Source of the DNA: Halovulum sp039180525
Lineage (GTDB): Bacteria > Pseudomonadota > Alphaproteobacteria > Rhodobacterales > Rhodobacteraceae
NCBI GenBank assembly: GCA_039180525.1
Contig: JBCDDF010000020.1
Span: forward strand, 1 to 51,524
DNA: 51,524 bases
Direction: 5' to 3'
Below the pieces are notes generated by a model. That model made no database searches, was not told the origin of the DNA, and saw only the letters and a list, made by a program, of their open reading frames with translations. Below, piece after piece: positions 41,249 through 49,440 of the stretch (its first letter is position 1; every line of letters begins with the position of its first letter). The position numbers and the translations under genes are program-made.

Positions 41249-44200
41249 ATGACGACTTTCTCGAAAATCCTGATCGCCAATCGGGGCGAGATCGCCATCC
41301 GTGTCATGCGCGCAGCGAACGAGATGGGCAAACGCACCGTCGCCGTGTTCGCCGAAGAGGACAAGCTGGGCCTGCATCGGTTCAAGGCCGACGAAGCCTA
41401 TCGCATCGGCGAGGGGCTTGGGCCGGTCGCCGCCTATCTGTCGATCCCGGAGATCATTCGCGTGGCCAAGGAAAGCGGGGCGGATGCGATCCACCCGGGC
41501 TATGGCCTGCTGAGCGAAAACCCAGATCTGGTGGATGCCTGCGACGCGGCCGGGATCGCCTTTATCGGCCCCAAGGCGGAAACCATGCGCGCCCTGGGCG
41601 ACAAGGCCAGCGCGCGCCAGGTCGCCATTGCCGCCGGGGTGCCGGTGATCCCGGCAACGGATGTGTTGCCCGACGACATGGATGAAGTCCGGCGGATGGC
41701 CGAGGAGATCGGCTATCCCTTCATGCTCAAAGCCTCCTGGGGTGGCGGCGGGCGCGGGATGCGCCCGGTGATGGGGCCCGCCGAGTTGGAAGACAAAGTG
41801 CTGGAGGGCCGGCGCGAGGCCGAGAACGCCTTTGGCAACGGCGAGGGTTATCTGGAAAAGATGATCCAGCGCGCCCGCCATGTGGAGGTACAGATCCTGG
41901 GCGACCGGTTCGGCGGCATGTATCATCTGTGGGAGCGGGACTGCTCTGTCCAGCGCCGCAACCAAAAGGTCGTGGAACGCGCCCCGGCGCCCTATCTGAG
42001 CCAAGCCCAGCGCGACCGGCTGTGCGATCTGGGCCGCAAGATCTGCGCCCATGTCGGTTACCAATGCGCCGGTACGGTCGAGTTCCTGATGGATATGGAA
42101 ACCGACGCGTTCTACTTCATCGAAGTGAACCCCCGCGTGCAGGTCGAACACACCGTGACCGAAGAGGTCACCGGCATCGACATCGTACGCGCGCAGATCC
42201 TGCTGGCCGAGGGCAAGACGATCGCCGAGGCCACCGGCAAGCCCGCGCAGTCGGATGTCACGCTGAACGGCCATGCGCTGCAATGCCGTGTGACGACCGA
42301 GGATCCGCAGAACAACTTCATCCCCGATTACGGCCGCATCACCGCCTATCGCGGCGCTACGGGCCATGGAATCCGGCTGGATGGCGGCACCGCCTATTCG
42401 GGCGCGGTGATCACCCGCTACTACGACAGTCTGCTGGAAAAGGTCACCGCCTGGGCGCCGACGCCGGAGATGGCGATTGCGCGGATGGATCGGGCGCTGC
42501 GTGAGTTCCGGATCCGCGGGGTCAGTACCAATATCGCCTTTGTCGAGAACCTTCTGAAACACCCGACATTCCTGTCGAACGAATACACCACCAAATTCAT
42601 CGACACGACGCCCGCGCTTTTCGAGTTCGAGGCGCGCCGCGACCGCGCGACCAAGATCCTGACCTATATCGCCGACATCACCGTGAACGGTCACCCAGAG
42701 ACCGCCGGCCGGCCGGAACCGGCGCCGCAGGCTTTTCGGCCTAAAGTTCCGGAATTTCGGGCCGAAGCGCCGCCGGCCGGCACCCGCACCCTGCTGGAAG
42801 ACCAGGGGCCGCAGGCTGTGGCCGAGTGGCTGCTGGCGCAACAGGCGGTGCAGATCACCGACACCACTATGCGCGATGGGCATCAAAGCTTGTTGGCCAC
42901 CCGCATGCGATCCTATGACATGGTCAAGATTGCCGGCGCGTATGCCCACAATCTGCCGGGGCTGTTTTCCGTCGAATGCTGGGGCGGGGCGACCTTCGAT
43001 GTCGCCTATCGTTTCCTGCAGGAATGCCCATGGCAGCGGCTGCGCGACATCCGCGCGCAGATGCCCAATGTCCTGACGCAGATGCTTCTGCGCGCCTCCA
43101 ACGGCGTGGGCTATACGAATTACCCCGACAATGTGGTGCGCAAATTCGTCGACCAGGCGGCCAAATCGGGCGTGGATGTCTTCCGCGTGTTCGATAGCCT
43201 GAATTGGGTGGAAAATATGCGCGTCGCGATGGATGCGGTCTGTGAGACCGGCCGTATCTGCGAGGGCACGATCTGCTACACCGGCGACATTCTGGACCCT
43301 GATCGGGCGAAATATGACCTGAATTACTACGTCGCGATGGGCCGTGAGCTTCGCGATGCGGGGGTGCACATCCTGGGGCTGAAGGATATGGCGGGGCTGC
43401 TGAAGCCCGCCGCTGCCAGCGCGCTGATCAAGGCGCTGAAACAGGATGTGGGGCTGCCCATCCACTTCCACACGCACGACACGTCTGGCATTGCCGGGGC
43501 CACGGTGCTGGCAGCGGCAGAGGCCGGAGCGGACGCGGTCGATGCGGCGATGGACGCGTTTTCGGGCTCCACCTCGCAACCCTGTCTGGGTTCGATCGTC
43601 GCCGCGTTGCAGCACACACCACGGGACACGGGGCTCGATATAGACGCTATCCGTGAGATCTCGGACTATTGGGAGGCTGTGCGGAAGAAGTATTTGGCCT
43701 TTGAGTCCGGGCTGAACGCGCCTGCGTCCGAGGTTTACCTGCACGAGATGCCTGGCGGCCAGTTCACCAATCTCAAAGCGCAGGCGCGCAGTCTGGGGTT
43801 GGAGGAACGCTGGCACGAGGTTGCGCGCACCTATGCCGACGTCAACCAGATGTTCGGCGATATCGTGAAGGTGACGCCGTCTTCCAAGGTCGTGGGCGAC
43901 ATGGCGTTGATGATGGTCAGCCAGGGGCTGACCCGGGCGGATGTCGAGCACCCGGGGCGCGAGGTCGCCTTCCCCGACAGCGTCGTCGACATGATGCGCG
44001 GCAATCTGGGCCAACCCCCCGGCGGCTGGCCCGCGGCCCTTCAGGCCAAGGTGTTGAAGGGCGAAGCGGCGGAGACCGGCCGGCCTGGCGCCAAGATGGC
44101 GGAGGTGGATCTGGAAGCCGCCCGGGCCGAAGCGGCGGAGGCGACCGGAGAGGCCATCGATGACGAAGACCTTTGCGGCTATCTGATGTACCCAAAGGTC

Positions 44201-44695
44201 TTTACCGATTACATGGTCCGCCACGCCGATTACGGCCCCGTGCGCACCCTGCCGACGCCGGTGTTTTTCTATGGCATGGAGCCGGGGCAGGAGGTGTCGG
44301 TCGAGATCGACCCGGGCAAGACGTTGGAGATCCGACTGCAGGCGGTGGGCGAGACCAATGAGGAAGGCCAGGTCAGGGTCTTTTTCGAACTGAATGGCCA
44401 ACCCCGCGCGGTGCGCGTGCCCGATCGCAGCCGCGCCGGCAGCACCGCGGCGCGGGCCAAGGCGCAGGACGGCAACGCGGCGCATATCGGCGCGCCGATG
44501 CCGGGCGTTGTGGCCTCTGTCGCGGTCAGCACGGGTCAGGCGGTCAGCGATGGCGATCTGCTGCTGACCATCGAGGCGATGAAGATGGAAACCGGTCTTT
44601 ACGCCGACCGCGACGCAACAGTGTCTGCTGTGCATGTCCAGGCCGGGGCGCAGATCGATGCCAAGGACCTGCTGGTGGAATTGGGCGAAGATTGA
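41249..44695 (+). CDS. pyc: Pyruvate carboxylase
   Basis: 1148 residues, full length. Carboxylates pyruvate to oxaloacetate with ATP and bicarbonate, replenishing the TCA cycle. Biotin carboxylase domain (residues 1-450): KILIANRGEIAIRVMRAANE, GGGGRGMRPV and EVNPRVQVEHTVTEE. Carboxyltransferase domain (about 535-800): ITDTTMRDGHQSLLATRMR, metal-site HFHTHDTSG. C-terminal biotin carrier: IEAMKMET with biotinylated Lys at about 1112. Tetrameric cytosolic enzyme, often activated by acetyl-CoA. Monocistronic, with a palindrome at 41199 in its promoter region. Confidence 0.97.
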   Translation: MTTFSKILIANRGEIAIRVMRAANEMGKRTVAVFAEEDKLGLHRFKADEAYRIGEGLGPVAAYLSIPEIIRVAKESGADAIHPGYGLLSENPDLVDACDAAGIAFIGPKAETMRALGDKASARQVAIAAGVPVIPATDVLPDDMDEVRRMAEEIGYPFMLKASWGGGGRGMRPVMGPAELEDKVLEGRREAENAFGNGEGYLEKMIQRARHVEVQILGDRFGGMYHLWERDCSVQRRNQKVVERAPAPYLSQAQRDRLCDLGRKICAHVGYQCAGTVEFLMDMETDAFYFIEVNPRVQVEHTVTEEVTGIDIVRAQILLAEGKTIAEATGKPAQSDVTLNGHALQCRVTTEDPQNNFIPDYGRITAYRGATGHGIRLDGGTAYSGAVITRYYDSLLEKVTAWAPTPEMAIARMDRALREFRIRGVSTNIAFVENLLKHPTFLSNEYTTKFIDTTPALFEFEARRDRATKILTYIADITVNGHPETAGRPEPAPQAFRPKVPEFRAEAPPAGTRTLLEDQGPQAVAEWLLAQQAVQITDTTMRDGHQSLLATRMRSYDMVKIAGAYAHNLPGLFSVECWGGATFDVAYRFLQECPWQRLRDIRAQMPNVLTQMLLRASNGVGYTNYPDNVVRKFVDQAAKSGVDVFRVFDSLNWVENMRVAMDAVCETGRICEGTICYTGDILDPDRAKYDLNYYVAMGRELRDAGVHILGLKDMAGLLKPAAASALIKALKQDVGLPIHFHTHDTSGIAGATVLAAAEAGADAVDAAMDAFSGSTSQPCLGSIVAALQHTPRDTGLDIDAIREISDYWEAVRKKYLAFESGLNAPASEVYLHEMPGGQFTNLKAQARSLGLEERWHEVARTYADVNQMFGDIVKVTPSSKVVGDMALMMVSQGLTRADVEHPGREVAFPDSVVDMMRGNLGQPPGGWPAALQAKVLKGEAAETGRPGAKMAEVDLEAARAEAAEATGEAIDDEDLCGYLMYPKVFTDYMVRHADYGPVRTLPTPVFFYGMEPGQEVSVEIDPGKTLEIRLQAVGETNEEGQVRVFFELNGQPRAVRVPDRSRAGSTAARAKAQDGNAAHIGAPMPGVVASVAVSTGQAVSDGDLLLTIEAMKMETGLYADRDATVSAVHVQAGAQIDAKDLLVELGED

Positions 44696-44800
44696 ACCCG
44701 GCGGATTGGGCCGTTAAACTCGCGTAAAGGTTGTTTTTAGCACCAGGGGGCCCGGCATGATCGGCCGTCTAAGTCTGCGCCTGTTTGGCATGTTTTTGTT

Positions 44801-45823
44801 TTGCCGGCGGTGTTTTTGGGGGTCCGCTATAGCGACGCCATTTTTAGCACCGCTCCGACGGCGGGGGCGACGCAGGGCGACTTGATGTCCGCAGCTATGG
44901 GACCGGCCATCTTTCTTTGCTTCGGTGTTCTGTTTGCGGTTCCGGGGCTGACGGAACCGTGGTTTCGCGCGCGCGATGTGCGGCCGCTTCTGTCCCGGTT
45001 CATGCTGCGCGTGCTGTTGGCGGCGGTTGCGGCGGGCATGGGTGTCTTGGCCGCAGCGACGCTTCAGCGTGTGCCGTTCCTGGAGCCGGAACTCCGCCGC
45101 ATGCTGGTTCTTACGGGCGCGGTAGCGTTGGTGGGCGTGGTGCTTTGGTGGGTCTTTCCCGGCGTCGGATACTGGCTGGACAGCAGCGAAGACGACGACG
45201 CTGCCGCCGCCCGGCGCCGTGCGGCAGCGGCTCAGGCAGACGCCATCGCCCGCGCCAAAGCCGTTCCCCTGCCGTTTTGGTCAAAGGCGTTATGGGTTCT
45301 AGTTTTTGCCGTCCTGGCAGTCCTTTTGTATGGCGTTCAGTACGCGACTTTCCTGCCCACTGCCGAAGCCGTCGCCTGGGGCGAACAGGCGCGGGCCCCG
45401 CTGTTGGCCGTGATGGCGGTCGCGGCACTGCCGTTTCTGCGGCGCCGGCACCACCGCAAGGCGCGACCGTTGCTATACATGATGCTCTTGGTACCACTTG
45501 GCGCGCTCCTCTGGGCTTTCGTCTGGTATGCTGGCGGAGAGGGGCTGGCCGCAGGTACGGGCGCACTGCAGGCGCAACTCTCACCCGGCACACCTGGAGC
45601 GGTCGAGGTAACGGTGATCCAAACCGGCTCGGCACGCAGCCGGCGGGGCTGTGACGGCCGCGTGAGTGTTCGGCCATCGGATTGGCTGGATGGGACCGAG
45701 ATCGATCTGTGCGGGATCCCTTTGGATCTGCACAGCCAATTGCAGGCCGGGGATCGGATGCGGCTGACCGGGTTCGAAAGCCCCTTAGGGCTGCGTTACA
45801 CGCAGGTACAATTGCTGCGCTGA
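44801..45823 (+). CDS. Hypothetical membrane protein (5' end probably frameshifted)
   Basis: 340 residues if read from TTG 44801. About five to six hydrophobic segments (for example IFLCFGVLFAVPGL, LLAAVAAGMGVLAAATL, LVLTGAVALVGVVLWWVF) are divided by a charged, Ala/Arg-rich linker (DSSEDDDAAAARRRAAAA). The C-terminal 80 residues are a soluble domain of two Cys-containing segments (RRGCDGRV, EIDLCGIP). The natural start is likely ATG 44757 or 44790 in another frame (MIGRLSLRLFGMFLF), joined by one missing T in the run at 44797-44800. No family recognised. Confidence 0.7.
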   Translation: MPAVFLGVRYSDAIFSTAPTAGATQGDLMSAAMGPAIFLCFGVLFAVPGLTEPWFRARDVRPLLSRFMLRVLLAAVAAGMGVLAAATLQRVPFLEPELRRMLVLTGAVALVGVVLWWVFPGVGYWLDSSEDDDAAAARRRAAAAQADAIARAKAVPLPFWSKALWVLVFAVLAVLLYGVQYATFLPTAEAVAWGEQARAPLLAVMAVAALPFLRRRHHRKARPLLYMMLLVPLGALLWAFVWYAGGEGLAAGTGALQAQLSPGTPGAVEVTVIQTGSARSRRGCDGRVSVRPSDWLDGTEIDLCGIPLDLHSQLQAGDRMRLTGFESPLGLRYTQVQLLR

Positions 45824-46122
45824 ACCGGGGACGGGCGTCCGCTGTCTTCCGCCAGGGTCGGTCTGGCCGATCAGCGAACAGCGGATGCCGCGCAACCCAG
45901 CGCCGCGATCCCGCCCCGCGCCAAGGCCGGTCTCGTCGGCGCGGCCCGAGGCGCCCCCCCCCGTTTCGGGATGATGGGCAGCCGCCCGGTCGCGGCCGGT
46001 CCATGCGCGGATCTGTTGGGACACGGAACTTTCGAACGGTCTTCTCTGACAGAAGAAAACAGCCCTTTAAAACGATTGGAACTTAGCGTACCAAAAAGTC
46101 TGAAAATAGCCTGCTCGGGCCG

Positions 46123-46165
46123 ACCCGTAGCCCAGCTAAACAGAGCGCCGCCCTCCGAAGGCGGA
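46123..46165 (+). pseudogene. Half tRNA-Arg fragment (D and anticodon arms)
   Basis: 43 positions align without gaps to bases 3-45 of the intact tRNA-Arg at 46300, with four differences, all in the D arm. The anticodon arm, including CTCCGAA, is identical. After GGCGGA the similarity stops abruptly. There is no T arm or 3' acceptor strand, so it cannot fold into a tRNA. It is a remnant of a duplicated tRNA or of an earlier integration event at this site. Confidence 0.85.
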
Positions 46166-46265
46166 TGTCAAGTCCGGCGATGGTTGAAGGTGCTGGAAAA
46201 AGTAATCGACTAAACAATGGCTTGAGCGGATATCGGGTTCGCTCTTCAAGAAGCCGAAAATCTCG

Positions 46266-46285
46266 CGTAAGCATGACGTAAGCAT
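46266..46285. repeat. Two direct copies of CGTAAGCAT, 11-bp period
   Basis: CGTAAGCAT at 46266-46274 and 46277-46285, flanked on both sides by a CTCGC-like sequence, 15 bases before the tRNA-Arg gene. Might bind a recombinase or accessory factor next to the attachment site. Confidence 0.5.
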
Positions 46286-46299
46286 CTCGCGAACGGTAT

Positions 46300-46376
46300 G
46301 CACCCGTAGCTCAGCTGGATAGAGCGCCGCCCTCCGAAGGCGGAGGCCAGAGGTTCGAATCCTCTCGGGTGCGCCA
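46300..46376 (+). tRNA. tRNA-Arg (anticodon CCG)
   Basis: A 77-nt cloverleaf with CCA encoded (46374-46376). Acceptor GCACCCG pairs with CGGGTGC; discriminator G. The anticodon stem CCGCC/GGCGG encloses loop CTCCGAA with anticodon CCG (reads CGG). T arm GAGGTTCGAATCCTC is normal. The gene appears intact. Its 3' end abuts the serine recombinase gene on the opposite strand, so it serves as the attachment site of the island. The last 66 bases are also the antisense of the recombinase C-terminus. Confidence 0.97.
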
Positions 46377-47996
46377 TTTCAGTTCCAAAGTGGGCACGCC
46401 GCCTGCCGCCGTTTGTGCGCTGGCGGCGTTGAGCGTTTTGAGAAGCGCGGTGCGCGATCCCATAATGCGGGCTTCGGTCTTGTCGATCACTTCGATGCGC
46501 TGCGCGACGGCGCGCAGGTGGTCGCGGCGATAGGTACCATCGCTCTTGCGCAAGCGTTTGCGCGCGGCGCTGGCGAACGCCTTCACTTTCTCCTCGGTTA
46601 AGTTAGGTCCGGCGCGTTCGATCGCACCGGCCGCCCGTTCAGCATCAGCGTGGGCTTGGTCGCGGATGGCGGAGAGCTCGGCGACTCGGCCCTTCAAGGC
46701 AGGGTCATTCAGGTCGGCAATGCCGTTCTCAATGGCCTCGTAGAGCCGCTTCAGCTTAGCGTCGGCTTCCGAGGCGCGCCGGCGCAGTTCGGTGATGTGG
46801 GTGCGCCGCCGCGCGATGTAGTCATCCCGGCGGTTCAGCACTTCGCCAAGCAATGCGGTGAGCCGGTGCGGATCGAGCAAACGGTCTTCGATATGGCTGG
46901 CGACGGCCGTATCAAGCTTGTTCATTGGTACGGTCGTGCCGCCGCAGCCGGTGCTGCCCTGCCGGGCGCGGGTCGAGCAGGTGTAGTAGCGATAGCGCCC
47001 GCCCTTGCCGGTCCTCAGTGTCATCGCGCCGCCGCAAGACGCGCAGAACGCGATGCCGGTCAGAAGCGTTGGGCCGCTGACCGTGCGCGGCGGCGTCCAT
47101 TTGGGATTGCGGGATTTGAGATGCGCCTGCACAGCCTGCCACTCGTCCTTGGTGACGATGGCGGGCACGTCCATGACGACATGCTCGGACTCGGGCTTCG
47201 GGCGCTTGGCCTTCGAGTCGTAGGTGTTGAAGCGATGCTCGCCGATATAGGTCGTGCGCGTCAGAATTTGATGCACAGCGGCAATGCCCCAGCGTCCGCC
47301 ATCACGGGTGCGGATGTTGCGCTCGTTGAGATGCTTGGTGATCGTCTTGAGCCCCATCGGGCCGTTGTCGCCGTCGCCGCGCAGCGCCAGCCGGTAGATC
47401 AAGCGCACCGTCTCGGCGTGGATCGGATCGATCTCCAGCTTCTTCTTGACCGTGGCGCCGCGCTTCTCGGCCTCGATCGTGCGATAGCCGATCGGCGGCA
47501 GCGCGCCGTTCCAGAAGCCCTGGCGGGCATTCTCCTTCATCGCGCGCAGGACGTGCTTGGCGTTCTCCTTCGACTGGTATTCGTCGAACAGCGCCATGAT
47601 CTGGCGGATCATGTTGCTCATCGGGTCGTCGCCCAAGTCCTGGGTGATCGAGACGAGGCGCACATCGGCCTTGGCGAGCTTGCGGACGTAGAACTCAAGT
47701 TGGAACTGGTCGCGGAAGAAGCGCGAGAAGGAATGGACCAACACCACATCGAAGGGCGAGCCGCCATGCAGCGCCGCGTCCATCATGCGCTGGAACTCGG
47801 GGCGCTTGTCATCGGTGGCCGACTGTCCGGGTTCGACATATTCGGCCACGACCTGCCAGCCCTTTGCTTCGCAGTAGCGCTCCGCCTGTCGGCGCTGATC
47901 CGGGATGGAGAGGTCGTGCTCGGCCTGCCGGTTCGTGGAGACGCGGAGATAGAGCGCGGCGCGGATCGGTTTTTCATTGGCGGTTGTCGCAGTCAT
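46311..47996 (-). CDS. Large serine recombinase (site-specific integrase)
   Basis: 561 residues. N-terminal resolvase domain: AALYLRVSTNRQAEHDLSI with catalytic Ser in RVST; the VVLVHSFSRFFRD segment carries the conserved Arg residues. Then the recombinase domain (about 170-290), a zinc ribbon (FCASCGGAMTLRTGKGGRY ... CGG), and a coiled coil (about 400-470). The final 21 residues (from W in KWRTRED) are encoded by the complement of the tRNA-Arg gene, with the stop codon inside the tRNA at 46311. Catalyses integration/excision between attachment sites. ATG 47996. The C-terminal extension probably depends on being integrated at this tRNA. Confidence 0.95.
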   Translation of the reverse strand: MTATTANEKPIRAALYLRVSTNRQAEHDLSIPDQRRQAERYCEAKGWQVVAEYVEPGQSATDDKRPEFQRMMDAALHGGSPFDVVLVHSFSRFFRDQFQLEFYVRKLAKADVRLVSITQDLGDDPMSNMIRQIMALFDEYQSKENAKHVLRAMKENARQGFWNGALPPIGYRTIEAEKRGATVKKKLEIDPIHAETVRLIYRLALRGDGDNGPMGLKTITKHLNERNIRTRDGGRWGIAAVHQILTRTTYIGEHRFNTYDSKAKRPKPESEHVVMDVPAIVTKDEWQAVQAHLKSRNPKWTPPRTVSGPTLLTGIAFCASCGGAMTLRTGKGGRYRYYTCSTRARQGSTGCGGTTVPMNKLDTAVASHIEDRLLDPHRLTALLGEVLNRRDDYIARRRTHITELRRRASEADAKLKRLYEAIENGIADLNDPALKGRVAELSAIRDQAHADAERAAGAIERAGPNLTEEKVKAFASAARKRLRKSDGTYRRDHLRAVAQRIEVIDKTEARIMGSRTALLKTLNAASAQTAAGGVPTLELKWRTREDSNLWPPPSEGGALSS

Positions 47997-48011
47997 GCCG
48001 GTGCTCCCATT

Positions 48012-48257
48012 CTAGGGGAGCGGCCCGAACAGCTCGTCCAGGATGTCGCCGAAATAGGCTTCGATGATGCTGACCTCGGCCTCGGTGATCGGCACGATCT
48101 CAGGCCAGTCGTCTGTGACTGTGATGGGCTTTTCCGAGTGGCGCTGCCTCCCGGTTGGCGTAACCGGGTGGAGGTAGTCGTAAAGATCGAGCGGAGCGGC
48201 CCCCATAGGCCGGCGACGTTCGATCGGTTTGCCACTGTGCTGCCGAGACTGCGCCAT
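48012..48257 (-). CDS. Small hypothetical protein next to the recombinase
   Basis: 81 residues from ATG 48257 (MAQSRQHSGKPIERRRPMGA); the longer frame to 48335 is less likely. The C-terminal half is acidic (EAEVSIIEAYFGDILDELFG). No named domain. It ends 15 bases before the recombinase start on the same strand, separated by a small hairpin (GCTCCC/GGGAGC), and is probably co-transcribed with it. Similar short acidic proteins are often seen in front of island recombinases; it might be a directionality or accessory factor. Confidence 0.7.
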   Translation of the reverse strand: MAQSRQHSGKPIERRRPMGAAPLDLYDYLHPVTPTGRQRHSEKPITVTDDWPEIVPITEAEVSIIEAYFGDILDELFGPLP

Positions 48258-48387
48258 CCCACCATGATCGGTCTCAAGCAAGTGTGGCGGAACCGACCAT
48301 CTGCGCGCCGGAACACGATGTGTAGTCTGGCGCACGAAGACAGGTGCAGGGCAGGCGAAGATTGCTGTCGAGCGCCTGCGGCGGTCA

Positions 48388-48696
48388 TCACGCTGCCGCC
48401 GTTATCGGTTTTGCCCGCTCAATGCGCGCCTGTTCTTTGGGATCGTGCATCGCCTCCCAAAGCTCCGTGCGGCGCTGGACGTTAAGCCAGAAGTCCGGGC
48501 TGGTGCCGAACACCCGCGCCAGGATCAGCGCCGTCGCGGCCGTCACGTTGCGCCGGTCGTTGCACAACTCGTTGACGTGCTTCCTCTGCACGCCCATTGC
48601 CTCGGCCAATTGCGCCTGGGTCAGCTTCATCGGCTTCATGAATTCCTCGACGAGGATTTCCGACACCGGAGCCGGTCTGCGCTTGGTCATCAACAT
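48388..48696 (-). CDS. higA: HigA-type antitoxin (XRE family)
   Basis: 102 residues. N-terminal MLMTKRRPAPVSEILVEEF, then an XRE helix-turn-helix: MKLTQAQLAEAMGVQRKHVNELCNDRR, and FGTSPDFWLNVQRRTELWEA, which is diagnostic of HigA. It binds its toxin partner HigB and represses the operon. It follows the toxin gene by 9 bases (toxin first, typical of higBA). MTKRRP at 48690 is an alternative start. Confidence 0.92.
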   Translation of the reverse strand: MLMTKRRPAPVSEILVEEFMKPMKLTQAQLAEAMGVQRKHVNELCNDRRNVTAATALILARVFGTSPDFWLNVQRRTELWEAMHDPKEQARIERAKPITAAA

Positions 48697-48705
48697 CGGT
48701 TCACC

Positions 48706-49002
48706 TCATCGGTAGCTATGGTCGTCGAGATAGACGTCGCTGGCTTCGCCCTTGCCGCCATCCCAGGCGAAGATCAGTCGCCACTGTTTGTTCACGCGGA
48801 TCGAATGCAGGCCTGCGAGGTTGCCGCGCAGCTTCTCGAAATGATTGCTCGGCGGCACCCGCAAATCCTGATCGGTCATCGCGTCGTCGATCATCTGGAG
48901 CTTGCGGAACAGCCGGCTTTCGAGATCGGCCGGGATGCTCCGAGAGCGCACGTCCTCGACGAAGAACGCCCGCAGCCACTCGTCCCGAAAGCTGGTGATC
49001 AT
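48706..49002 (-). CDS. higB: HigB-type toxin (RelE/ParE superfamily mRNA interferase)
   Basis: 98 residues: MITSFRDEWLRAFFVEDV start, then SRLFRKLQMIDDA, PPSNHFEKLRGNLAGLHSIRVNKQWRLIFAW and a VYLDDHSYR end. This is the HigB fold, a ribosome-dependent RNase that cuts mRNA when free of its antitoxin. Promoter and operator are directly upstream (49011-49047). A GGAG ribosome binding site lies 5 bases before the ATG. In the island it would act as a maintenance or phage-defence module. Confidence 0.93.
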   Translation of the reverse strand: MITSFRDEWLRAFFVEDVRSRSIPADLESRLFRKLQMIDDAMTDQDLRVPPSNHFEKLRGNLAGLHSIRVNKQWRLIFAWDGGKGEASDVYLDDHSYR

Positions 49003-49011
49003 AGTGACTCC

Positions 49012-49047
49012 ATGACACTATGTACCACTCAATGGGTCATTTTGCAA
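49012..49047 (-). promoter_or_regulatory. Promoter/operator of higBA
   Basis: On the minus strand TTGCAA (49047-49042), 17 bases, then TACATA (49024-49019), a good sigma-70 promoter. An inverted repeat ATGAC/GTCAT (49012-49016 and 49036-49040) brackets the -10 and is the likely HigA operator. The transcript would start a few bases before the GGAG of higB. Confidence 0.6.
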
Positions 49048-49089
49048 GATGCACGGTTGGTTTTTCGTAAGCGGTAGCTGAAGAAAGGT

Positions 49090-49117
49090 TGTGAATCATA
49101 GTTGTTTGGCTATAGTC
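49090..49117 (+). promoter_or_regulatory. Promoter of the XRE-methyltransferase operon
   Basis: TTGTGA (49090-49095), 16 bases, TATAGT (49112-49117). The predicted transcription start at about 49124 falls on the first possible ATG (49123). So either translation starts at the later ATG 49156 or the message is leaderless. Confidence 0.5.
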
Positions 49118-49122
49118 CTTAA

Positions 49123-49437
49123 ATGTTCAAGCATTCCATTCTGGGCGAAAATCTTATGTCAGACACCGGTCATACCAATGCTGGCGAGAACGACCTGAAG
49201 ACGTGGATCGCCGCTCACATCGCCCGCCGCTTGGAAACGGCAGGACTGACGCAGACTGACGCCGCTGAACGGATGGGGCTCAAGCAACCCGATTTGTCGG
49301 CAGTGCTCCATGGCAGACTGAACGGCTATTCGGTTGAGCGCTTGGCGCGCTGCCTGTCGGCGCTCGGCGATGAAGTTCGGCTGACGGTCAAGGGGGCGGA
49401 CGGGTCCGAAGACGCCTTCGTCTTGAAAGACGCCTAG
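49123..49437 (+). CDS. XRE-family regulator upstream of the methyltransferase
   Basis: 104 residues from ATG 49123, or 93 from ATG 49156 (MSDTGHTNAGENDLKTW); promoter position favours the second. Helix-turn-helix: RLETAGLTQTDAAERMGLKQPDLSAVLHGRL, then YSVERLARCLSALGDEVRLTVKG, the COG5606/HigA2-like type. Ends 3 bases before the methyltransferase start, so they are co-expressed. May be the controller (C) protein of a restriction-modification system, or an antitoxin-like DNA-binding protein whose toxin is absent. Confidence 0.85.
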   Translation: MFKHSILGENLMSDTGHTNAGENDLKTWIAAHIARRLETAGLTQTDAAERMGLKQPDLSAVLHGRLNGYSVERLARCLSALGDEVRLTVKGADGSEDAFVLKDA

Positions 49438-49440
49438 CCC

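Larger units (their letters stand above)
45824..46299. other. 476-bp gap to the left of tRNA-Arg
   Basis: No gene supported. It holds an 8-bp inverted repeat TCCGCTGT/ACAGCGGA (45838-45845 and 45878-45885) with an inner TCGG/CCGA stem, a run of nine C (45954-45962), a more A/T-rich stretch (46030-46110) unlike its surroundings, the tRNA-Arg fragment (46123-46165) and the direct repeat at 46266-46285. Looks like a boundary zone between chromosome and island. Confidence 0.5.

Noticed and set aside
41141..44635. Very long open frame (over 1100 codons) antisense to pyc
   Set aside because: GC-rich coding sequence often keeps an antisense frame open; the translation is Gln/His/Arg-rich with no domain, while pyc is certain.
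45954..45962. Nine-C homopolymer as a phase-variation tract
   Set aside because: Lies outside any supported gene or promoter, so no variable product can be named.
46650..48485. 611-codon plus-strand frame antisense to the serine recombinase
   Set aside because: Recombinase motifs on the minus strand are unambiguous; this frame has none.
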